Below the pieces are notes generated by a model that was not told where the DNA came from, made no database searches, and was given only the letters and a program-made list of their open reading frames with translations. A program made the position numbers and the translations under genes. A stretch of 5,414 bases of DNA, taken from assembly GCA_016840595.1 (NCBI GenBank), contig JAEOSA010000144.1, positions 1 through 5,414 on the forward strand, read 5' to 3'. Origin of the DNA: Candidatus Hermodarchaeota archaeon. Lineage in GTDB: Archaea; Asgardarchaeota; Hermodarchaeia; Hermodarchaeales; Hermodarchaeaceae. Shown piece after piece: positions 1 to 5,280 of this stretch. Position 1 is the first letter of the stretch. Each line of letters opens with the position of its first letter.

Positions 1-571
1 ATTCCTGATGTTTTAATGCCAAGAATTCATCAATGTCACCTAATCGGAGTAAATCTTCGCGATCTCGCTTCGCACCTTCGAGGGATCGACCGTGTAAACA
101 TGGAGCAAGCAATTCAATGGTTTTGTCTTCACTCAGTTTTTCTTCAAGGCGTTGCATCACAACCTTGGTGAACACAGGTTTTGTTTCCGGATCTATACCT
201 AACGGTGGAATCTCAATCCCAGCAAAAATGTCATCTCGCACCTTCTCCCCGTGTTGTTCTCCGATTCGTTGGTACAAGTTGTCCATGGCATTGTAAGCTT
301 CTGCGATGTCAATAATTTCAATGACGTAATCATAGTTTTTGGTAAAGTTCGCGTATTGGATTAAAGCGCGTAAGAATTCCAATACCGTATCGGAATCGGC
401 TTCTACAAGAGATTGGGTGTATTCAAGGATTTTGCCTGGAGGGAGGGTATCAATCTTATTGCTTTTCAAGAACTTCTTCAATTCTTGGAGACGTCTGACG
501 AATATTTTGGCTTGTTCTTCATCAACATTTTTTTCCGTCAAATATTCACGAAATGCAATTTCACCCAACAT
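1..571 (-). CDS. Cysteine-rich protein of unknown function, paralogue B (partial, C-terminus outside window)
   Basis: Reading leftward from ATG at 571, 190 codons stay open to the window edge. The product begins MLGEIAFREYL and aligns without gaps, except for one two-residue indel, with the N-terminal half of the neighbouring gene at 696-1697. By hand count about 60% of residues are identical, including the blocks YNAMDNL, PPLG.DPETK and EDKTIELLAPCLHGRS. The C-terminal domain with the CxC motifs of its paralogue would lie outside the window. GGTGA lies three bases before the ATG, and an in-frame TGA just upstream excludes a longer start. The start overlaps the end of the broken small ORF (561-692) by 11 bases, as in a coupled operon. 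I do not recognise a named function. The N-terminal helices resemble a SAM-like, integrase-type core-binding fold, which is inference only. Coding status is very likely because of the paralogy. Confidence 0.9.
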   Translation of the reverse strand, partial: MLGEIAFREYLTEKNVDEEQAKIFVRRLQELKKFLKSNKIDTLPPGKILEYTQSLVEADSDTVLEFLRALIQYANFTKNYDYVIEIIDIAEAYNAMDNLYQRIGEQHGEKVRDDIFAGIEIPPLGIDPETKPVFTKVVMQRLEEKLSEDKTIELLAPCLHGRSLEGAKRDREDLLRLGDIDEFLALKHQE

Positions 572-692
572 ATTTCACCAATTTTTTATCTGAACCCCAA
601 CGATATTTGTTCCCTGCCGCTGTCTTCAGATACCAGAAATAGCCCTGATTCTTCCTAACAACGTTTTACTGCGGTGACCAACAGGTATCCAT
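561..692 (-). pseudogene. Small ORF (43 codons) interrupted by one in-frame TAA
   Basis: ATG at 692 is preceded by GGTGATC, a seven-base match to the archaeal Shine-Dalgarno sequence, which overlaps the stop of the cysteine-rich gene upstream. The frame reads MDTCWSPQ, meets TAA at 668-666, then continues open for 34 codons to TGA at 563-561, inside the start of paralogue B. The second part is aromatic and basic (contains GYFWYLKTAAGNKYRWGSD) and reads like real protein, but it has no good start codon of its own before the terminal LV. The placement, ribosome site, and overlap with the next start are what an operonic small gene would show. The TAA could be a nonsense mutation, a base error, or a sign that the frame is coincidental. 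The family is not recognised. No similar ORF lies in the shorter gap before the first paralogue. Confidence 0.4.
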
Positions 693-702
693 TGATCACC
701 TG
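682..702 (-). promoter_or_regulatory. Hairpin covering the small ORF's ribosome site
   Basis: On the minus strand CAGGT pairs with ACCTG, and ATC with GAT, giving eight pairs with one bulged G and an AATG loop. The 5' arm contains the GGTGATC ribosome site, and the loop contains most of the ATG at 692. It also overlaps the TGA of the preceding gene. Folding would hide the ribosome site unless a ribosome finishing the upstream gene opens it, so it could couple translation. A chance palindrome is possible; no U-tract follows, so a terminator is unlikely. Confidence 0.35.
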
Positions 703-1697
703 TTTGCTGTGTCTTTCTTCTGGTATTGTTTGGGAATTTCTATTGCAAACTTGCAGTGTAATGCTCCGGTTAATGCAGTTTCAATAGGCTGCACTTTAAC
801 TGGTTGATCGAAGACAACGTCCCAGTATTTTTTGGTAAAGCCCGCACTGCAGTGGCAGAAATTCGGGGAGATTTCATCCTCAGTTCCGTTTTTTATGGCT
901 CCGCGTACCCAGGGGCAATAGCAGACATAATATCGTTTCATGTGAGGGTCCTTGGTGTCCAGCATTGCTTTGATGTGGTACGGAATTTTTGTGCTGATGA
1001 TTTTGTCACCCTGACGTATCCCGGGCGAGATGGTTGGTGTATTTTCCACATACGCTACAACGTCTTCATCGACGTGCTGAGCGTATTCCAAGGTGCCATT
1101 CTTCATATGTTGGCGAAAGCGGTCGACGACTGCCTGATGTCTAAACTCCAGAAAGGCATCAATATCTTTGAGCTTGAGAAAATCCTCACGTGCATTCGGT
1201 TCATCACTACGCCCATGCAAACAGGGAGCAAGTAACTCAATCGTTTTGTCTTCTCCGATTGTTTCTTCCAAGCGCTTCATGACAATTTTGGTGACCTCAC
1301 ACTTGGTTTCAGGATCCACGCCCAACGGTGGTAATTGAATGTCTGTAAAGATTTCATCGCGGACTGTTTCTCCGAATTGTTCAGCTACGCGGTCAAACAG
1401 GTTGTCCATGGCATTATACCCTTCATGGATGTCGAGCACCTCTGCCACATAATCATGGTTCTTGATGAAATTACCATAATTGTAGAGTGCACGGAGAGTA
1501 TCTAATACTGCATCAGGATTAACTTTGACGAGGTGTTCTGTGTATCGTAATATTGTGCCTTTAGGGAGGGCATCAATATTGTCGGTTCTTTGAAACTTTT
1601 GCAGCTCTTCCAAGCAATTGAGGAAGGTTTTGGCTTGCTCAGGGTCAACTTTTTGCTCTGACAAGTATTTGCGAAACGTCGTTTCATTCAACACCAT
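696..1697 (-). CDS. Cysteine-rich protein of unknown function, paralogue A (complete, 333 aa)
   Basis: Complete soluble protein with no signal peptide or membrane helix. Residues 1 to about 115 are predicted helical and resemble the SAM-like N-terminal fold of integrases, but no recombinase catalytic domain follows. A middle region carries PPLGVDPETK (about 123-132) and LAPCLHGRS (156-164). The C-terminal part has paired cysteine motifs, CYCPW (259-263) and CHCSAGF (281-287), then ALHCKFAIEIP (312-322). The closing C-x-F-x-I pattern recalls the small-molecule or metal-binding ends of V4R and ATC-hydrolase-like proteins; that is inference. The cysteines (259, 261, 281, 283, 315) suggest metal or cofactor binding. 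ATG at 1697 abuts the GGTGA site. GTG at 1694 sits three bases from GGTGA, exactly as in paralogue B, and aligns with its first residue, so it may be the true start. It follows the TIGR04076 gene after 42 bases and is probably in one operon with it. Confidence 0.92.
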   Translation of the reverse strand: MVLNETTFRKYLSEQKVDPEQAKTFLNCLEELQKFQRTDNIDALPKGTILRYTEHLVKVNPDAVLDTLRALYNYGNFIKNHDYVAEVLDIHEGYNAMDNLFDRVAEQFGETVRDEIFTDIQLPPLGVDPETKCEVTKIVMKRLEETIGEDKTIELLAPCLHGRSDEPNAREDFLKLKDIDAFLEFRHQAVVDRFRQHMKNGTLEYAQHVDEDVVAYVENTPTISPGIRQGDKIISTKIPYHIKAMLDTKDPHMKRYYVCYCPWVRGAIKNGTEDEISPNFCHCSAGFTKKYWDVVFDQPVKVQPIETALTGALHCKFAIEIPKQYQKKDTANR

Positions 1698-1739
1698 TCA
1701 CCATTGTTTGTCTTCAAGTCTTCTTGTAATCAGTACCGG

Positions 1740-2051
1740 CTATTCATCAAGGCGTTCCAGTTTGAAGCAGACGGGTCGGACACCATCCGAGCAGGCGGTA
1801 TACATAATACCGTCTTCCATCCAGCCGTGGAAGTTGCCACCCCAGTTGAGGACGGAGAGATCTTTGTAGATGTCGTACCAGGCCCAAGTACAGAAACCAT
1901 CGGGTTTTTGTCCTTTTTCAACGATGAATTCTTGGCCATTCTTGAAGCTTTCGCATTCGGTCGCGGTTTTCCCACCGGGGGTTACGTAGTCTTTGCCAAA
2001 GACGTCTGTGGGATGGAAGCGTTTGATGACTGTGATTTTAATTTTAGGCAT
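1740..2051 (-). CDS. TIGR04076 family protein
   Basis: 103-residue protein with the features I associate with the uncharacterised TIGR04076 family of archaea and anaerobic bacteria: the start KIKITVIKRF, GQEFIVE (39-45), DGFCTWAWYDIYKD (51-64), and TACSDGVRPVCFKLERL (85-101). Cysteines 33, 54, 87 and 95 are candidate metal or redox ligands; the family's biochemical role is unknown to me. The length is close to, or slightly above, the usual 80-100 residues. ATG at 2051 is preceded by GGTGAG five bases upstream, and a TATA box lies about 40 bases upstream. It is the first gene of the minus-strand cluster and ends with TAG 42 bases before paralogue A, which suggests co-transcription and perhaps a shared cysteine-linked function (inference). 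Confidence 0.93.
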   Translation of the reverse strand: MPKIKITVIKRFHPTDVFGKDYVTPGGKTATECESFKNGQEFIVEKGQKPDGFCTWAWYDIYKDLSVLNWGGNFHGWMEDGIMYTACSDGVRPVCFKLERLDE

Positions 2052-2090
2052 GTTTTCTCACCATAAGGGAATGCTTTCTCAGTTTATGAG

Positions 2091-2098
2091 ATATATAA
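2091..2098 (-). promoter_or_regulatory. TATA box of the TIGR04076 / cysteine-rich operon
   Basis: The minus strand reads TTATATAT, preceded by an A-rich stretch (CCAAAATG) that could act as a BRE. Its centre lies about 43 bases before ATG 2051, so transcription would start near 2068 and leave a short leader holding the GGTGAG ribosome site at 2062-2057. It is the strongest TATA match in the window and fits an archaeal promoter. Confidence 0.6.
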
Positions 2099-2197
2099 CA
2101 TTTTGGTAACCTGCGAGTACGATTTTTGGCAAGGGACCCGAGTAATTTACCATTACAGCTTCAAGCCTGATTATCTTAAAGAAGAAGAAATCGTAAT

Positions 2198-2229
2198 AAA
2201 AAAGATGAATAGGCGGGCGTCACCCGCCT
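2198..2229 (-). terminator. Hairpin plus T-tract terminator after the beta-helix gene
   Basis: On the minus strand, 38 bases after the beta-helix stop, AGGCGGG pairs with CCCGCCT (seven GC-rich pairs) around a five-base loop. After seven more bases comes TTTTTT, followed by a longer T-rich stretch. The T-tract is only on this side, so it terminates leftward transcription and insulates the downstream operon promoter. The spacing between stem and T-tract is longer than in a classical bacterial terminator. Confidence 0.6.
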
Positions 2230-2266
2230 TGGAACATCATGAGATCCAGCTTCTTGTTTCTTCAGT

Positions 2267-3784
2267 TCATATGTATCTCATTGATTGGACTAAGTCTCGT
2301 TTGTGGTGCATTGCCTCTTGAATATCTTGTCCAGGCGGATTCCCTTGGATGGTGTTGACACCTGTGATATAGTTGTCAATACCAAAATCCAAGACATTCG
2401 TTTTCGATGAGCCGCCCACAACTGTGCAGCTATAAGTTGTCCATCCTAGAATTATTGGAGCGGAGTCCCCTTCCCACCACCAAAGTGTTGGTTGAGCGTT
2501 GAACTCTTGAACATTGTTGCCTTTTATCATCCAATTGGTCGACAAGTCTCCAAATCCACAATAAATTCCTGAAAAGCCAATTCCTGAAATTCTGTTATTA
2601 GTTATTATGGCCTCTTGTACTCCAAGACCATAGATTCCACCATATGTTGAATCGAGGATGATGGTGTTTTGAGAAACCAAGACATCTAATGTCTTTTCTC
2701 CAAAAATAAACGCCCAATCTTCTAATATTACACCGTCTGCAGTGTTTATGCCTCGAATCGTATTATGGTTAATGAGTACTGAGGAAAGCTCTGGCAAAGG
2801 ACCATAAGGACCTAAATCCCATCCAAGTACAGATTGCATGGCTTGTATAACCCAAGTACCTGCAGCCCATACATCCGTCATATCATTATGCGAAATCTTG
2901 ACATTGGAGTTGCTAAAATCAGCAACGGTAATAGCACCAATCGTGGTGTCGAAGCTGTTTTCTTCAAAGAGGATTGTTGAATCTTGAAACACACCATTAC
3001 CAGTTGTTGACCAGAAAATATCGCTAAATGTGCAATCTCTCACTGAGAAGTTACCAATGATAGTCTTCACATAATACACGAACAGACCATCATCTTGTAA
3101 AACTGAGATATATTCGCCTCCGAATTGGATTCCGTTTAACCCATTGAACCCCCAATAGAAATCATCGCTAATTTCCCCTTCGATTCCTAATCGTTCAAAG
3201 TTGACATTAAGATATGAAACCTCATCATCTTCTATCCCAGTAAATTTGCCAAAGACTGAAAGCCCATTAAATGCATCATAGAGCGGTTCTTCTCCATGTG
3301 AACCCCAAAGTTCTGATTTACCACGGATATGAAGAGAAAAATCGGAGAAGCTCAATGTGCTTGGTGTCAGTTTTGTACTTGGCGAATTCTGATCATGATA
3401 GAAATACATCCCACCTGGTAACCCCGTTAAGAAACCGTTAGGGTCGTCGATAAGAGGGAAGTATCCTAGAGGGGTAACCGTTTCAATGATAGTCACGTCT
3501 TTACCCGCTCCCTTGAAATGACCAGCAAAATTGATACCAAGAATTGATTGATGAATGTAGAAGGTGCCTGCTACTAGTTCAATTACTGCTTCTGATACAC
3601 CTGACACTGTATCAAAGGCGTTCTGAATGTTCATCCAATCTGTTTGTCCTGTCACGTCACCTGATGGTGCAATCGAAATGTAATTTGAATTCGCTATCAC
3701 TAGACCGCTTGGTAAAATCGTTAAGGCAAACAAGAACCACAGTCCACTAACGACTATAATCATACGTGAAGTAGTCTTTTTCAT
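2267..3784 (-). CDS. Secreted right-handed parallel beta-helix protein
   Basis: About 505 residues. The N-terminus MKKTTSR, a hydrophobic stretch to about residue 29, then GLVIA|NS form a Sec signal peptide, so the protein is probably extracellular or cell-surface. After cleavage, DWMNIQNAFD, then GTFYIHQSI and HFKGAGKDVTIIE match the opening of pectate-lyase-like beta-helix proteins. Further on, short coils of the type ILFEENSF, VLINHNTIRGI, VLVSQNTIIL and AIITNNRISGI repeat every 20-30 residues, as in NosD/PbH1 repeats. A tryptophan cluster (TLWWWEGD) lies near residue 436. The end, GNPPGQDIQEAMHHK, is helical, and no C-terminal anchor is seen. Possible roles are polysaccharide binding or cleavage, or a surface-layer function; no catalytic set can be assigned. 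I prefer ATG 3784, with GGTG three bases upstream. GTG at 3790, four bases after GGAGG, is the alternative and adds two residues. It is transcribed alone. Confidence 0.9.
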   Translation of the reverse strand: MKKTTSRMIIVVSGLWFLFALTILPSGLVIANSNYISIAPSGDVTGQTDWMNIQNAFDTVSGVSEAVIELVAGTFYIHQSILGINFAGHFKGAGKDVTIIETVTPLGYFPLIDDPNGFLTGLPGGMYFYHDQNSPSTKLTPSTLSFSDFSLHIRGKSELWGSHGEEPLYDAFNGLSVFGKFTGIEDDEVSYLNVNFERLGIEGEISDDFYWGFNGLNGIQFGGEYISVLQDDGLFVYYVKTIIGNFSVRDCTFSDIFWSTTGNGVFQDSTILFEENSFDTTIGAITVADFSNSNVKISHNDMTDVWAAGTWVIQAMQSVLGWDLGPYGPLPELSSVLINHNTIRGINTADGVILEDWAFIFGEKTLDVLVSQNTIILDSTYGGIYGLGVQEAIITNNRISGIGFSGIYCGFGDLSTNWMIKGNNVQEFNAQPTLWWWEGDSAPIILGWTTYSCTVVGGSSKTNVLDFGIDNYITGVNTIQGNPPGQDIQEAMHHKRDLVQSMRYI

Positions 3785-4208
3785 TAACACCTGCCCTCCA
3801 AATAATCTCTGATTTTACATCAGCAATCACGTTTTGCAGGTACAACACTTACAGCATTCAAAACTAAATAATTGCAGGGTACTAAAAGTGGCTAAAAAGA
3901 CCAAAACACCACCTAAAAATGCAAGAAAGAGAACTAATCACTTCCCCTTTCAGACCTAAAAAAGAAGAGAGAAGCCCCGTATAATGACTATTGCACTTTC
4001 TCAAGATTAGACAGAATAAAACGAATCTTTTCTACACTGATTGGGTTAGGGGATCTTCTTGATGTTTTTTTCAGTTATTTTACGGTGAAAGCTTTCCACA
4101 AGTGCAGGATTTTCAGTTAAAGAGACTCGAATCACTTAAGGACATCAACCGCTTAAATTTCAACTGAATTCGCACACCTAGCATTGAATTATTGGAGTGC
4201 GAGATTCC
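3785..4208. other. Gap of about 420 bases without an intact gene
   Basis: Lies between two divergent units. It should hold the beta-helix promoter; the best TATA-like string on the minus strand is TTATTTAG at 3871-3864, which is weak. On the plus strand TTAAATTT (4153-4160) could serve the DUF3303-like gene. Other contents are a perfect 10-base palindrome GAAAGCTTTC (4087-4096), a 10-base direct repeat TTTTCAGTTA (4068-4077 and 4110-4119), and the minus-strand coding-like fragments listed separately. A 23-codon basic plus-strand frame from GTG 3888 (MAKKTKTPPKNARKR, ending with TAA at 3957) has no ribosome site and is not called as a gene. Confidence 0.5.
3988..4184 (-). pseudogene. Possible frameshifted remnant of a small gene
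   Basis: Three overlapping minus-strand frames, each shifted by +1, read like pieces of one protein. ATG 4184 gives MLGVRIQLKFKRLMSLSDSS, ending with TGA at 4113. GTG 4135 gives VIRVSLTENPALVESFHRKI, ending with TAA at 4046. The frame from 4074 to TAG at 3988 gives KKTSRRSPNPISVEKIRFIL and a short tail. The second shift falls at a run of seven As (plus-strand T7 at 4065-4071); one A fewer would join the second and third pieces into about 48 residues. No family is recognised. The pieces are short, and chance open frames in AT-rich DNA are a real alternative. Confidence 0.3.
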
Positions 4209-4472
4209 ATGTTAGTACTTGTTAAAATTAAATGGACGATCGAAAACACGAAGAAAGTTATCCAAATCTGTCTGGACAAGCCTATGCTGCCAGAAATCTA
4301 AACGTTGGGTGAAGCCGTTATTTATGGTCAACACAAAGTCGTTGGGCTCTATGAGGCACCGGATGAAATTGCCATGTTCAAAGCTTTAACCCCGTATGCC
4401 GGGCATGCGATGTACAAGGTTCAACCGGCTATAACAGTGGAAAACGCGATTAAAATCTTCAGAGGTAAATAA
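4209..4472 (+). pseudogene. DUF3303-like small protein gene with a nonsense codon
   Basis: The frame runs from ATG 4209 to TAA 4470-4472, 87 codons, with one in-frame TAA at 4299-4301 (codon 31). The N-terminal part, LVLVKIKWTIENTKKVIQ, and the rest, TLGEAVIYGQHKVVGLYEAP then VQPAITVENAIKIF, follow the order seen in DUF3303-like ferredoxin-fold proteins: a KWT-type first strand, a helix, PE(x)xTLGE, V(x)LYEAPDE, then a P-A-(x)-(x)-VE-A end. The homologous position of the stop is probably lysine, so AAA to TAA by one substitution would explain it. There is no frameshift, and both halves are well preserved, so the lesion is recent or is a base error. GGAG lies 11 bases before the ATG, which is weak. 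As written, a truncated 30-residue peptide would be made. Confidence 0.7.
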
Positions 4473-4525
4473 ATTCTTCATGAGGCCTACAGACTAGCCC
4501 TTTCCCCTTTTCCTTAAACTAGTAA

Positions 4526-4537
4526 TGTATTATAATT
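4526..4537 (+). promoter_or_regulatory. TATA-like box upstream of the nitroreductase
   Basis: TGTATTATAATT lies about 85 bases before the TTG start. Transcription would begin near 4558, leaving a leader of roughly 58 bases with the AGGAGG site at 4602-4607. It lies downstream of a pyrimidine-rich stretch (about 4498-4516) that may end transcription of the preceding small gene. The match to an archaeal TATA is reasonable but unproved. Confidence 0.4.
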
Positions 4538-4601
4538 TTTTACCATTGAATCCATCAACCTAAAGAACTTCAAGAGTGATGTGATTGATAGAGTTCCCAT
4601 C

Positions 4602-4618
4602 AGGAGGTTTGATGTTTG
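4602..4618 (+). promoter_or_regulatory. Ribosome site deciding a TTG start
   Basis: AGGAGG at 4602-4607 is followed after eight bases by TTG at 4616, the start of the nitroreductase. An in-frame TGA at 4610-4612 excludes anything upstream. A nearer ATG at 4612 is in another frame and opens only a four-codon ORF (MFGV) ending at 4626. Confidence 0.65.
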
Positions 4619-5191
4619 GAGTTTGATGAGCTGGTCAAGAAGCGTCGGAGTATTCATTACTTCACGGACGGGGAGGTTTCTGATGATGATTTAATGCACG
4701 TCCTTGAGGCAGCACGCTGGGCGCCTTCAGCCGGTAATAACCAACCGTGGCGTTTCGTTATTATCCGGAAGCCGGAAACCATCGAAAAGATCTGGGAAAC
4801 GACAACGGGCATTGAGGCTCCGATTTCATCAAAACGGACGATAAAAGTAACACCCCAAAACTTCATGAAACAGGCGTCTGTCGTCATCGTTGTCTGTACC
4901 GATACGCAGGCCTACAAGGGGAAACAAAACAATATCTTTGCTGACCGCTTCTGCATCCAAGATTCGGCCATTGCTACGATGAACCTGCTTCTTGCGGTCG
5001 CGGATCGTGGTTTGGGCGCCTGTTGGATTGGAATGTACCGAGAAGATGCCCTGAGTAAAGTCATCAATCTACCGTCTACAATTCGACCCGTGGCTATCGT
5101 CCCCATCGGACATACGCAATCCAAAGAACAACCCCGTCCCCGAAAACCCCTCAATGAACTCATTCATTATGAACGCTACCAAAGCAATTAG
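4616..5191 (+). CDS. Nitroreductase family protein (FMN-dependent NAD(P)H oxidoreductase)
   Basis: 191 residues, the usual length for the nitroreductase superfamily. These cytosolic homodimers bind FMN and pass hydride from NAD(P)H to nitro compounds, quinones or flavins; the natural substrate cannot be read here. Visible motifs are KRRSIHYF (8-16; R10, R11 and S12 expected at the FMN phosphate), AARWAPSAGNNQPWRFVII (32-50, the family's PSAGNxQPW), KQASVVIVVCTD (85-96), GLGACWIGMY (132-141), LPSTIRPVAIVPIG (152-165), and the C-terminal RPRKPLNELIHYERY (174-188). All core motifs are intact, with no insertion or truncation. The TTG start is set by AGGAGG eight bases upstream and an in-frame stop before it, and MEFDELVKKRRS matches the usual beginning. 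It ends with TAG and appears to be monocistronic. Confidence 0.95.
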   Translation: MEFDELVKKRRSIHYFTDGEVSDDDLMHVLEAARWAPSAGNNQPWRFVIIRKPETIEKIWETTTGIEAPISSKRTIKVTPQNFMKQASVVIVVCTDTQAYKGKQNNIFADRFCIQDSAIATMNLLLAVADRGLGACWIGMYREDALSKVINLPSTIRPVAIVPIGHTQSKEQPRPRKPLNELIHYERYQSN

Positions 5192-5250
5192 ATGCGTGGA
5201 AATTCAATATATAGCAGGAAAAATCGCTTTGGCAGCTGGGTTACTAGCAA

Positions 5251-5258
5251 AAATATAC
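5251..5258 (+). promoter_or_regulatory. TATA box for the right-edge gene
   Basis: AAATATAC, preceded by GCAA, is centred about 26 bases before ATG 5281. That is the distance from a TATA box to the transcription start, so the mRNA could begin at the ATG (leaderless), consistent with the absence of a ribosome site. A second TATA-like string, AATATATAG at 5206-5214, is an alternative that would give a leader of about 45 bases. Confidence 0.4.
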
Positions 5259-5280
5259 TTCCATGAGCATATTGTGTTGT

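Noticed and set aside
33..658. Plus-strand frames across the left edge
   Set aside because: They are antisense to paralogue B, which is conserved with paralogue A at the protein level, and they have no ribosome sites.
804..1235. 143-codon plus-strand frame inside the cysteine-rich gene
   Set aside because: It is the antisense shadow of paralogue A, whose coding status is fixed by its homology with paralogue B.
2111..2166. Small minus-strand ORF (MVNYSGPLPKIVLAG) upstream of the operon
   Set aside because: It continues through the operon TATA box and has no ribosome site; most likely chance.
2103..2321. Plus-strand frame beginning VTCEYDFWQG
   Set aside because: It starts at TTG without a ribosome site, runs through the terminator hairpin, and overlaps the end of the beta-helix gene on the opposite strand.
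3888..3959. Basic 23-codon ORF from GTG (MAKKTKTPPKNARKR)
   Set aside because: It is very short, has no ribosome site, and the lysine richness follows from A-rich DNA.
4065..4071. Seven-A run as a programmed -1 frameshift site
   Set aside because: The heptamer A-AAA-AAC is in the right phase for a -1 shift, but the downstream coding-like frame is +1, so a -1 event does not join them.
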